A DNA stretch of 64,000 nucleotides. Origin: Lunularia cruciata. Its lineage: Eukaryota; Streptophyta; Marchantiopsida; Lunulariales; Lunulariaceae. The DNA lies in contig OX419759.1 in NCBI GenBank assembly GCA_948567375.1, forward strand, positions 43,873,493 to 43,937,492, read 5' to 3'. A model generated the notes under the pieces. It had not been told where the DNA came from and did not search any database. It saw only the letters and a list, made by a program, of their open reading frames with translations. Within the stretch, counting starts at the first letter, position 1, and the number at the start of each line of letters is the position of its first letter. This document shows, in pieces, positions 1-10,499 of this stretch. Made by a program: the position numbers and the translations under genes.

Positions 1-1175
1 CAATCCTCCATGTTATCTATTTTTTTCTTTGGAATCTGAAGAAGATGTAAAGCCGAGGAGAAACAAGAGGCAAGGAGGAAAGAAAGTGTTGACCTCTACA
101 AAAAAAACTTATAAATAAATGGATACTAAGCTAGAGACGTTAATTAAAGATTTTGCGGATTTTAAAATCCACATGATTGGGGCTAAGGACAGAAGAAAAC
201 CTCCATCATTTGGAAGACCAAATGTATGGTGCAATACATGTGGCAAGTTGGATCATGCCAACACCAAGTGCTTGACCAGAACTTCATTTCAAGTGCAGTA
301 GATTGATTTCAAGTTGGAACCAAAATCAGGAAGACAAGGTGGTGTACCAGACACAAGAGGTACAACCTCAGGCAAGCATATTGTCTCAAGGTTTGAGGTA
401 TGGACCAAGGGAGTATAACCATAATGCCCACCAACAAAGAATGCCAATGGGCAACCAAAACAAGCCTCAAAATGTTGCACCAGATGCCTATTACAATTGT
501 GGCTCTATGGGCCACTAGTCACTGAATTGTCCTGAGTCAAGGCGTCAGATCAAGTACGTTCCACTTCATGGAAACTGTTAGAGTTTGGGTCATCTTGGGA
601 AACATTGCCTGCAACCACAAAACCCAAAGCCTCTTGTTAAATACACATAGACTTCAACTGAGCAAGCTACCTTAAAACCAAAAGGTGATGCCACATTGAG
701 TTGTTTAACTCAATGTGGAAAATGTCCTCAAGAAGGAAGACCAACTCCAAAAGGGGAATGGCCAGATCTTGATGTGTTGAGAGTTAAGACATGCTTCGGA
801 AAGAAGAAGTGTGATCCCAAAGAAGTAAGCTCTACTTCTTTGTGGGGAAGTGATTGCATCCTAAAGCAATCCTATCTGCAAAGGAGGAGAAAATTTTGGC
901 AAAAGCCAAAGCTAAAGCCTTGCAAAAGGAAATCCAAGAGGCAATGCAAAGAACTTGGGAGATGAGTTTGGAGGAGTACCCAAGGATGAAGCCTCTAGTT
1001 TTTGCAGTTGACATCCGATCCAAAGTTGAGGATCTAATTCAAGCCAAGGTGAATAAACCTGAAGTACCTTGGGTTCAGACCACCTGTACTCTGATCACCA
1101 TCTTGAAGCAACCTAAAGTAAGGTCGGAGCAGAGAGAGACTTCAAACCAAAAACAAAGTCAAAGAAGGTGAAATT
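1..1175 (+). pseudogene. R1 copy A: gag C-terminal part with zinc knuckles
   Basis: Remnant of a retrotransposon nucleocapsid region, cut by the window start. An intact CX2CX4HX4C zinc knuckle is encoded at 230-271 (CNTC ... H ... C). Two degraded knuckles follow at about 490-535 and 570-612; each keeps the SMGH or SLGH core but has an in-frame stop. The reading then passes through several frames with stops to about 1170. The same protein order occurs on the minus strand near 11530-10500, which supports the assignment. Gag normally packages element RNA in the cytoplasm; this copy cannot make a full protein. Confidence 0.75.
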
Positions 1176-1179
1176 TGGA

Positions 1180-2030
1180 GGAGTACCCCTATATAATATT
1201 GTTGCGTATTTGGCATCCACCCAAGCCAATGTAACCTTTAAACAATTGTGGGAGGACAAAAAGCTGTCCAAGAAGCAGGTTGAGTTTGGCTCTCAAGAAA
1301 GTAAGTGCAATGACCAAGAAAGACTTGTTTGCTATACATAGTATTGAACAAGAAGATTTGGGATCCCTTGAAGTAGATGTGGAGATCACGGGTTGCATGA
1401 TCACCTTGGTACCCATTGATTTGGGTTCTTGTGTGAATTTCATGACAAAAGATACCACAAATTGATTGGGGTATCACACCTTTGAGCTAACACACCAAAT
1501 TTTGAAGTTTGCCTATCAGACCAGAAGATGACATTTGGACATGTTGTCTAATATAATTATGATCATTGGATGAGTGCCCTTCAAATTGAACTCCATTTTG
1601 TTGATACCAATGACCAAAACTGGTTATCCACTATTGATTGGAAGACCTTGGTTGTACAATACTTAAGTTGTTGTGGATTGGCACCAGCATAAGTCGAGGT
1701 TCAAGAACATCTAGTCTGACAACCAAAAGTTGGTAACAATGAGTTGGACAAAGGTTCCTCACCTTGGGGAAGCCACTTTGTTGGAAGATGAAGATGAATC
1801 TGAAGATTTTTCATGTTCATCTGCAAAAGACTTGGATGAAGAAGTCCAAGTAAATTACTTGGAATGCTACAAGGTAGAGGTTGAAAAAGAAGACCCATAC
1901 GACATCACCTTGGGAAATAGTGATTTGGAGAAAAGGGGTTTGAACAACATTTGAGTTGGGTTGAGCTGAGTTAGTCATGTTGAAGGAGTCATCAACCCCG
2001 ATGATTGTCAAGATGTAGTCTTATCCAAAG
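1180..2030 (+). pseudogene. R1 copy A: aspartic protease region
   Basis: Decayed retropepsin-like region between gag and RT. The core at about 1370-1465 encodes VDVEITGCMITLVPIDLGSC, in which the expected catalytic D-T/S-G triad appears as D-L-G. A downstream segment encodes PLLIGRPWL (about 1630-1655), matching the conserved block after the retropepsin active site. The minus-strand copies at about 10.1 and 21.3 kb carry the same block with other substitutions. Stops interrupt the frame at several points. Confidence 0.65.
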
Positions 2031-2219
2031 TCAAAATTTTGAAAATATCAAAGACAATTACTTCAGACCAATTAGTAGGTACACTACTTTGTTTATTGAG
2101 AACCAAGATGTATTCGGTGTATTGATCAGATGCCAGAAATTCTTAGACAATTTGGGGAGCATCAAATTGATCTAGTTGAAGGTGTCGGTCCGGTTTGGCA
2201 AAGAGATATCACATAAACC

Positions 2220-3625
2220 TGAAGTACTCACTCTTGGTAGAAGATGAAATCTATAAGTACTTGGGAGCTAGGATAAATTTTCCACTCCTGAGTAGTCACT
2301 ACTCAAGAGTGGGTTTATGGGTTTATGGGTTTCTCATATTGTCATTGTTCTAAAGAAGAAGACGTGAAAATTCAAGGGTGTCAATATTTTTGCAAACTTA
2401 ATGCAGTGACAAGAAAGGAACATCATCCTTTCCCCTTCACCAATACTATTCTAGATCAAGTAGTTGGTCATTCTTGCTATAGTTTTCTTGATGGATTTTC
2501 AAGCTATAATCAAGTGTCATCCAATAGCAAGACAAGGAGAAGACCACATTCACTACAAATTGGGGCACATTTGTTTACAATTAAATGCCCTTTGGGGTTG
2601 TGTAATGCTCCCACTATATCACAACAGATGATGAATGCGATTTTTAACTATTTTGTACTAAAGTTTGTGGAAGTTCTCATTGATGACTTTGTGTGTTTGG
2701 CCAAAGAAAAGTACATGTGGATTACCTTTGCCAAACTTTTGAGAGGTGTCATTTTGTTGGCTTGTCATAACACCCAGATAAATGCTTCTTTGCAATGAAG
2801 GAAGGAATTCTTCTAAGGCACTGGGTCTCAAGCTAAGGTATTGAAGTTGATGTCAAGAAGGTGGAAGTCGTCTTAGCTTTGGAATCCCCCAAAATATTTG
2901 AGAGCTGAGAGCCTTCTTGGGATATGTCAGATACTATAGAGGCTTTGTGTCAAATTATGCAGTGCTAGTTGCACCTTTAACAAAGCTACTTAAGAAGTCC
3001 AAAGACTATTTGTGGGAAGCAGAACAAGAAGAAGCTTTCCAAGTATTGAAGAAGAAATTGGTGGAAGCACGCATTATGAGGGTTCCAATTTGGGATGTCC
3101 CTTTTCATGTATATGTGGACACTTCATCCATGGAAATTGGAGTAGTCTTGAGCTAGAAGGATGAGAATAAGAGAGACTATCCAATTTATTTTGCCAACAG
3201 ATAGCTTTCAATGGCAAAAAAACATTACACTACTTTTGAAAGAGAAGCCTTTGGAATGGTGTATGCTTGCATGAAATTTCACCACTACTTATTGGGATAC
3301 AAGTTGTCTTCTAATGTGGACCATTATGCCCTATAGTATTTGGTGAAGAAGACGGACTTATCTGGGCAAATTGCAAGATGGATCTTGTTGTTCACCTACA
3401 CTATACAAGTAAGGAATGAAGCTTCATATTCAAATGCAGACTTCTTGTCTAGGTTGGAAATTCAAGACCAGGTTCTAGAGGTGGATGATCAGTTTCTTGA
3501 CAAAGTATCATTTATGTATCATGTATCATTTCATGGCAATGCAAAGTACAAGGTTTGTGGCCAAATATCATACCTGCATACCTGCCAATGTCTCAAGGGA
3601 TTGGACCCAAAGTAAAGAGCAATCT
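2220..3625 (+). pseudogene. R1 copy A: reverse transcriptase and RNase H
   Basis: Ty3/gypsy RT followed by RNase H. RT blocks are readable in order: KLNAVTRKEHHPFPF (2398 onward), SFLDGFSSYNQV (near 2493), PLGLCNAPT (near 2591) and the catalytic block VEVLIDDF (IDDF codons 2679-2690, the YxDD equivalent). RNase H and tether blocks follow: LWEAEQEEAFQVLKKKL (about 3010-3060), FHVYVDTSSMEIGVVLS, HHYLLGY and QIARWILL ... ADFLSRLE (3370-3465). Frameshifts at about 2800 and 3340 and several stops make it a pseudogene. The RNase H style resembles Athila/Tat (OTA) elements more than chromoviruses; that is inference. Confidence 0.85.
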
Positions 3626-3639
3626 TCCTCAGGAAAATG

Positions 3640-4230
3640 GGACCATACCCGATGAAGCACAACATTTCATTTAAAATGGGTGAAGATGAAGTACTTTGAG
3701 ATGCTTGGATGTATACACAATTAGAGGAGTGATTGAGTCTTTACACTAGGAGGGCTTGAGAGGACACTATGCCGTGAAGAACACAATAAAGAAAATTCTT
3801 TCAGTAGGGTATTAGTTGCCTACAATATACAAGGATACTCAAGCCCATATCCAAAGTTGTGATACCTATAAGTGAATAGGAAAGCCAACAATTACTTCCT
3901 AGTGGCCTTGGAGACCAATTTTGCCATTGGCCCCATTCAAGAAATAGGGAATTGATTTTGTGGGTCCCATTCAACTAGTGACCCAATTCATGAGGAAGAG
4001 ATACATCTTAGTCTACATTGATTATGCTACCAAGATGGTTGAAGCCAAGGCAACTCGGTGAGATGATGCAAAATTATTGCAAAATTTCCTTCCAAACATC
4101 ATTTCTTGTTGCAAATGTCCTCAGGAATAGGTCAATGACCAAGGGACTCACTTTTTGAACTCACTTCTAAAGATTGTAGACATTGCAATGCTTCCTAGTC
4201 AAAATCTAAATTTTATTGTCATGCACTGAT
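3640..4230 (+). pseudogene. R1 copy A: integrase, truncated
   Basis: Integrase remnant. The HHCC zinc-binding region reads GHYAVKNTIKKIL ... QSCDTYK (about 3760-3870). The core begins with a DFVGPIQLV-like stretch and IDYATKMVEAKATR (about 4015-4060), and VNDQGTHFLNSLL lies at about 4130-4170. The frame is broken by stops and the core is cut near 4230, before the catalytic Glu. Inverted spacer sequence of the same family follows immediately, so a rearrangement removed the C-terminus. Confidence 0.75.
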
Positions 4231-4239
4231 AGGTCATTC

Positions 4240-4595
4240 TTCAGTTTATTCTCCATTTACCCACCAGTTCTACAAGTTGGTTTCTTGTCACTCTCAAGGT
4301 CATCTTGAAACCAAGGTACTCACTTTCTTCCCACATACTTCCTTGATTGGCTGAACCCAAGGAAAATTTGTTACATGTTCTTAGGATCGGGTTGCACATC
4401 CCAATAAAAAGTCATCTATCTTTGACTTCATAATTTTTTCTGCCCAACCAAGTCCTTCTGAGCTTGACCCAAGGTCGGCTTTGGGTCTACACCAAACACA
4501 CAATTCTTCTTATTTCTTCCCCATTTAGACCTCCTTTGGCTTTAACAATGCACTTCTTCTTCAAAAATTGTTAAAAAGAATGTGGGTACTACCCC
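4240..4595 (-). repeat. R1 spacer fragment, inverted relative to copy A
   Basis: Non-coding spacer that in R1 follows the integrase stop codon. It matches 26250-26612 over most of its length in the same orientation, including the TTGATTGGCT, GGAAAATTTGTTA and GGCTTTAACAATGCA stretches. It ends with GTGGGTACTACC, close to the TGTGGTACCC that marks the pol end elsewhere. It sits head-on against plus-strand integrase. Confidence 0.65.
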
Positions 4596-4852
4596 ATGAA
4601 CTCTACTCCCAAATAGTAAACAAAATATACTCTCACTTGCTCAAATTGTATGTACATAATCTTGATATAGAATGGATTCAAGAACAAAAAGTGGGGTGCA
4701 AGGAATTGTCCTCCAAGAGCATCCATCCTATCCTCTCTTTAAAACACTCCTAATCTATGGATTATAGTATGGTTTCTCCTCTCAATATTACTTGGTCTCA
4801 ACAACCCATGTTCCTCTAGAGGGGTGATCCACTCTCTTGGATTGAAACCCAA

Positions 4853-4864
4853 GCTCTAATACCA
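4853..4864 (-). other. Primer-binding-site-like sequence (tRNA-iMet type)
   Basis: The minus strand reads TGGTATTAGAGC, one mismatch from the common plant retroelement PBS TGGTATCAGAGC, followed by TTGGGTTTCAATCC. This suggests a different LTR element, with an LTR to the right and leader to the left in minus orientation. No coding domain of that element is visible here. Confidence 0.5.
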
Positions 4865-4867
4865 TTA

Positions 4868-5095
4868 AAATATTACCTAAACCCTAAACACAAAGCTTCA
4901 CACTCAATACTATGATGCCCCAAAGGAGCGCCTTATCTTTATTTTATAGAAAAGAGGATTCCCTCAAAGGAAGCTCCACCTTTGAATTGGATATAGGGAT
5001 TGGTGACATGCAAATTCTTGTCCTAACTAGTTGGTCAAGCAAGTTTGACCAAAGGAAATCTTTAGAGAATCTTCCTATAGGAAGCTCAAGAAACC
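4868..5095 (-). mobile_element. Possible LTR fragment next to the iMet-type PBS
   Basis: By position this should be the 3' end of the LTR belonging to the PBS at 4853-4864. It contains a TTTATTTTATAG stretch and a short inverted repeat near 5027-5055, but I cannot define its 5' end. R1 spacer sequence begins at about 5096. Confidence 0.3.
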
Positions 5096-5560
5096 CAAAG
5101 GAAGGTTGTTACTTTGTCCTAGCATTGGGTTGATCACTCCAAGGTAAAGTTTCTTTACTGTGGGTTTCTCTAATGACAAGTCCAATCTGAGTTCTTCTTT
5201 TCCTAACACAAAGTAAACTACATTGGATTGGAAGGACAGTAAGGATACTTCATTGGGAATGAAAGTTGGAGGGCAAGGTTTATGCAGTGGGGTCTGTATC
5301 TCAATGACCACATGTCCAAATTGTATGTGCTATGTCTTGTTGGAAGTGTCATCTTAAGGGCTTTCCGTTGCCACCAAATTTGCAAAGTTTGGAGGTCTCT
5401 AGCAGAAACTAAAAGCATTTGAAGTTCTGTAGTAGATATATGAGTAGTTGAGTGGCTTCGGGTTGGATTCTTTGGCCCTATACAACTTTGAACTAATATA
5501 AGTTTGGGTTTACACTACTTTGGGTCAAGAGAATTTGCATTATGACAAAGGTGGCCCACT
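5096..5560 (-). repeat. R1 spacer fragment
   Basis: The segment around 5100-5235 (GGGTTTCTCTAATGACAAGT and neighbours) matches 20855-20960 and the reverse complement of 17045-17140, so it is R1 spacer in minus orientation. The rest to 5560 has no recognised content. Confidence 0.5.
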
Positions 5561-5589
5561 TTGAGATAGTCAAACATTGGATGTAGTAG

Positions 5590-5990
5590 TATTTGGGTCA
5601 AATATCTGGAGCATCTAAAATAGTTAGGAAAGAGAAGGAAGAGATGGTTAGGATACACATGACTTTAATCTCAGTTCAAATTGAAAATTCAAAAGAAATT
5701 GAAAGAGAAGTAGTAATAATGAATGAACCCAAAGCGCAGGTTGAGACAGTAAATGTCTTTGGGTTGATTACTTGAGACCTTAGAAGAGAGTGGGTTACAA
5801 GATAAAGATGTAGATAGATTACCCATGATTTTAATTGCAAATTAGAGTGAAGAAACAATAGAATTTTTAGAATTAGTAGAGGATGTAGTAGTATTAGGTA
5901 GACCCAAAGAAGTGGAAATTAGTGAGATAGAATAGTGTTTGGGAGCCAAAGTAAAGGTTGACATTGGATTGGAGTAGTAATAGTTTTGAA
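5590..5990 (+). pseudogene. R1 third-ORF C-terminal remnant
   Basis: Lys/Glu-rich reading frame that matches 19740-19990, the C-terminal end of the R1 third ORF, before entering the LTR at 6051. Shared tracts include the GATAGATTACCCATGA-type stretch and the TTTGGGAGCCAAAG stretch. Stops interrupt it near 5775, 5846 and 5933. Confidence 0.55.
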
Positions 5991-6050
5991 ATTTGACAAG
6001 GTAGATGTGAAGAGATGTATGGTCATTTTGGATTCGTAGGTTGGTAAAGT

Positions 6051-6750
6051 TGTTAGGAAGTGGTATTTTAGCTAGTTAACTATTGAAGTGCTCAGCCTAT
6101 GTAAAGGAGGCATTTGTAGTGTTCTATTGTATAGTATACATAATTTTTGAAGATAAATAAAGCAAAGTGTTGAATCTTAGTGCTCATCCCTTGAGTTTAA
6201 TTCCAACTATCAAGTGTATGTTTGTGTTTGTGAGTGTTGGAGAAATTCAAACTTGGATATTGGATTCTACATCCTTGATCTTCATTCTGTGTGTTTGATC
6301 CTGAGTGAAGTGTAATCAAAGCAATGCCTTGACAGATTTGAGAGGAATTGTAGTGTTGGTAATATTCTGCATTTGTGAGTGTAGCATGAGTTTGATGTGA
6401 ATCAATTTTGATTGAGGAAGTTGTGCCTTCAGTGGAGGAGTGAAATGCAATTCTGAGGTGAGGTTTTTTTTTTTGAAGTAGCCATCTTTGGGAGAATCTG
6501 AATCATTACAATTGAAGTTAGTTTGGAAAGATTGAATAGTATTGTGATCAAGAGTGTGTAATTCATGATAATATTGTGATTAGTGCTTGTTACTCTCTTT
6601 TGGGTGTGGTTTCTACCCGAGAACTAAGATGAACTCAAGAAGAATTACATTGTTACTATTTACTTTGTATTTGACCATTTTTGACTCTATCTATATGATC
6701 CAAACTCTATTTACTTGATTACCGCAAAAGTGATTCTTGCTGGGTTGTTA
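6051..6750 (+). mobile_element. R1 LTR (plus orientation)
   Basis: Matches the LTRs at 20066-20808 (plus) and 12853-13569 (minus) throughout. It starts TGTTAGG, has a degraded TATA region (CCTATGTAAAGG, about 6105) and an AATAAA-like ATAAATAAAG near 6155, and ends near TTGTTA at 6750, where other copies have TTGTCA. It follows third-ORF sequence, so it is a 3' LTR. It abuts the truncated integrase end of a minus-strand element. Confidence 0.75.
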
Positions 6751-6751
6751 T

Positions 6752-7975
6752 AGTGGGTACCACATACTCCCAACCTCAATGTGAGCATCCCCGTAAACAT
6801 CAACTTTGGGTTCTTTGTACAGGGCCGAGTCCATGGTCCAATAGTTTGTAACTCTCCACTTGTTCATTTGAGTGGAAAATGGATTGCCTTTAAAGTCTAC
6901 AAGTTGGATAGAGCCATTTTCATAGATGTGCATCGCATAATATGGCCCCATCCACCTTAATTGCAGCTTGCTTGGAAAAAATATCTGATGATTGTCATAT
7001 AACATCACCAAATTGCCCTTCTAAATAGCAACGGGTTTGATTCTCTTATTGTGCTTGACTTACTACTACTCTTGTACTTCCGTCATGGTTTTCATTGCAT
7101 CATCTCTTTTCTCTTCTAACCACATCAATTGATGAATCCAAAGATTCTAACTTTCTTCCTCCGACCATAGTTGCTCATAAAAGATCCAATATGATGGTAC
7201 TTCCAATTCAATTGGTAGTATGGGATGCAATCCATATGTCAAGAAATGTAGAGTTTGTTTAGTTGTAATCTTTTCAGTGGTTCTATATGCCCACAAAGCT
7301 ATAGGTAACTTCATGTCCGAATTGTAAGCATAATTGACAGTCACCTTATTTAAAATTTTGCACAACAAGCCATTAGCTTTCTCCATTAGTCCATTTGCTT
7401 TTGGATTGTAAGGATTCACCTTCCAATGTTTAATTTGGGAGTACTTGGTTAACATTTTTACCATTGAGTTCAAAAAATGAGTCCCAAAATCATTGACCAA
7501 TTACAAAGGACATCCGTAACATGAAATGATGTTTGGGAAGAAAAATTATATGATTGTTTCTACATCATCTCTTTGAGTTGCCTTGGCTTCAACCATTTTG
7601 GTAGCATAATCAGTGCACACTAACATGTATCTTTTCCTTGTGAATTGGGTCACTGGTTGAATTGGACCACAAAATCAATTCCCCATTTCTTTAATGGAGC
7701 CAATGGCAAAATTGGCCTCAAAGGCCAATGTGAAGTAGCTATTAGCTTTCATGTTCTTTGACAGGTATCACAACTTTGGATATGGGTGTATGTGTCCTTC
7801 TACATTGTAGGCCACCACTACCCTGATGAAAGAATCTTCTTTATAGTATTCTTTAGGGCATAGTGTCCTCCCAATGCTTCAAAGTGTAAGGACTCAATTA
7901 CTTCTTTGACTTCGTATGCTTCCAAGCATCTATGAAGTACTTCATCTTTGCTTATTCTAGACAATGGGTTGTGTT
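6752..7975 (-). pseudogene. R1 copy B: integrase
   Basis: Integrase of the minus-strand copy. The HHCC region ends in QSCDTCQ (about 7770). The core carries NDFGTHFLNS (7500 downward), then NPYNPKANGLMEKANGLL with the expected catalytic Glu in LMEKAN. The C-terminal domain reads KLQLRWMGPYYAMHIYENGS ... FSTQMNKWRVTNYW (7011-6748), the LRWxGPY block typical of non-chromodomain gypsy elements. It ends at MWYPL exactly where the plus LTR ends. Stops lie between 7500 and 7975. Confidence 0.8.
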
Positions 7976-9470
7976 TTAACTAGTATGGTCCCACATGAGG
8001 AAGACTGCCCTTTGCTTTGGGTCCAATCCCTCAAGACAATGGCAAGTACACAAATAGTGATATTTGGCCACATACCTTATACTTTGCATTGCCATCAAAT
8101 GATATAGCTCTTCATCTAGAAACCAATTATCAACTTCCAAGTCTTGGTCCTGAGTTTCCAACCTAGACAAGAAGTCCACATTCAAATGCAAAACTCCCTT
8201 CCTTACTTGTACAGTGTATGTGAATTCTTGTAACAACAAGATCCACCTTGCAATTTGCCCAAACAAATCTGCCTTCTTTATCAAATGTTGTAGAGCATAA
8301 TGGTCCACATAGAAGAAAAACTCATATCCCAACAAATAGTGGCAACAATTTTTGCAAGCATACACCATTCAGAGTGCTTCTCTTTTAGTCAATGAATAAT
8401 TATTTTGCATCTGAAAGTGGTCGGTTGGCATAGTAAATTAGGTTGTCTTTCTTCTTCTTGTTCTTTTGACTTAATACAACTCCAATAGCCATGGAAAAAG
8501 TGTCCACATACACATGAAAAGGGGCATCCCAATTTGGGGCTCTCATAACTAGTGCTTCAACTAGTTTCTTCTCAACACCTAGAAAGCTTCTTCTTGTTTT
8601 GTTTCCCACAAGTAGTCTTCAGACTTCTTCAAAAGCTTTCTTATGGGTCCAGCAAGCATCCCATGGTTTGATACAAAGTTTCCATAGTATCCAACATGTC
8701 CCAAGAAGGCCCTCAGCTCCCAAATTTTCTTAGTGGATTCCAAAGCTGAGATGACTTTCACCTTCTTGACATCGACTTCAATACCTTAGGCTTGAGACAA
8801 GCCGGCAAAATGACACCTTTCAAAAGTTTGGCAAACATAATCTAAATGTACTTCTCTTTGCCCAAACACAGAAAAATCATCAATGAAGACTTCCACAAAT
8901 TTGCATAGAAAATCTTTGAAGATTGCATTCATCATCCTTAGGAAAGTAGCAGGAGCATTACACAACCCAAAGAGCATTTGATTGTAAGCAAAAGTGCCCC
9001 AATCAATGGTGAATGTGGCTTTGTCCCTGTCCTATTCAAAAATGGATACTTGATTATAGCATGAAAATCCATCAAGAAAGTTATAGCAAGGATGACCAAC
9101 TACTTGGTCCAGAATTGTATTGGTAAAAGGTAAAGGATGATGATCCTTCCTTGTAACTACATTGAGCTTGCAAAAGTCTTGGCACACTTTAATCTTCCTA
9201 GTCTTCTTCTTTGAAGTAATGACAATGGGGAGACCCACTCATTGCTTTAGACATGAAAGATTATTCAGGCCCCTAAGTACTTGTCAATTTCATCTTTCAC
9301 CAAGAGCAAGTACTTTGGGTTCAGTCGATACTATCGCTAGAGCTACACCTTCAACAAGATCAATCCTATATTCTCCAAATTGGCATGGAATACCTGGCAT
9401 TTGATCAATCAACTAAGCAAATTCATCTTGGTACTCTATAAACAAGGCACTATATCTTACCAACTCCTCC
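7976..9470 (-). pseudogene. R1 copy B: reverse transcriptase and RNase H
   Basis: RT and RNase H of the minus-strand copy, spread over several frames. RT blocks: KLNVVTRKDHHPLPF and FLDGFSCYNQV (9238-9032), LFGLCNAPATFLRMM and VEVFIDDFSVFG (8977-8786; IDDF near 8873-8884). Connection and RNase H: RAFLGHVGYYGNFVSN (8761-8579), FHVYVDTFSMAIGVVLSQ (8609-8400), and ADLFGQIARWILLLQEFTYT ... NVDFLSRLE (8368-7976). The catalytic pair is intact but frameshifts separate the blocks. Confidence 0.85.
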
Positions 9471-9499
9471 AAAGTGACTATCTTTGAAATTTTCAAAAT

Positions 9500-10420
9500 T
9501 TTGCCTTTGGACAAGGCAATGTCTTGACATTCATCGGGGTTAATGACTCCTTCAACATGACTGACTTGGCTTAACCCAAGTCAAACTGCAGTCAAACCCC
9601 CTTGCTCCAAATTTTTTTCACCCAAGGCAATGTTGTATGGGTCTTTGTCTTTGACCTCAACCCCGTAGCATTCCAACTTATTGACTTGGACTTTGTCTTT
9701 GGAGTCTTTGGAAGATGAAGATGATGAATCTTTAAATTCATCTTTTGTCTTTTGAAAAAATTCATCTCCAAGAGGTGGGGAACCTTTGTCCAACTTATAG
9801 TCACCAACTTCTAGTCTTCAAATGAGATGTCCTTAAACCTCAGCTTTTGTTTGTGTTAATCCACAACAATTGGATATTGTACAACCAAGGTCTTCTTGTC
9901 AATAGTGGGTAACTAGTGATGGTCACTAGTCTCAACACAATTAATGTAACTTGAAGGGCATCCTTCTAATGATCATAGTGATGTTTGACATCATGCCCAA
10001 AGGCCGTCTCTTAGTCTGGTCCACAAACTTCAAAATTTGGGGTGTTGGCTTAAAAGTATGGTACCCCAACTAGTATGTGGTGTCTTCTATCATGACATTC
10101 ACATTGGAAACCAAATTAATGGTTATCAATGTGATTATGCAATCTGCAATCTCTGCATCTACTTTGGGAGATCCCAAATTCTCTTGTTCAATAGGATAAA
10201 TGGCCGGCAAGTCTTTCTTGGTCATTGCCCTTACTTTCTTGAGGGTAGAACTCAATTGCTTCTTGTACAGCTTATTGTCCTCCCACAATTGCTTGAATGT
10301 GACATTTGCATTTGTGGATGCCAAATCTACAACAATATCATATTGGAGTACTCTCCCAACTTTGCCTTCTTCACCTTTGACTTTGGGGTTTTAAGTCTCT
10401 TGTTGTTCAAATTGGACTTT
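9500..10420 (-). pseudogene. R1 copy B: protease region
   Basis: Minus-strand equivalent of 1180-2030. The block VDAEIADCIITLITINLVSN (10324-10070) aligns with the protease core of copy A, with the catalytic Asp position now Asn. The acidic linker DEFKDSSSSSSKDSKDKVQV lies at 9793-9581. Stops and frameshifts are present. Confidence 0.6.
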
Positions 10421-10499
10421 GGGGTGCTTCATGATGGTGATTGGAGTACCATTGGTCTTGACCCAAGGTTCTTTGGGTCAACCCACCTTGGCCAAGGTG

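Noticed and set aside
2283-2311. Small palindrome CACTC..GAGTAGT/ACTACTC..GAGTG
   Set aside because: It lies in RT coding sequence at the WVSPI block and looks like chance plus a local GGGTTTAT duplication.
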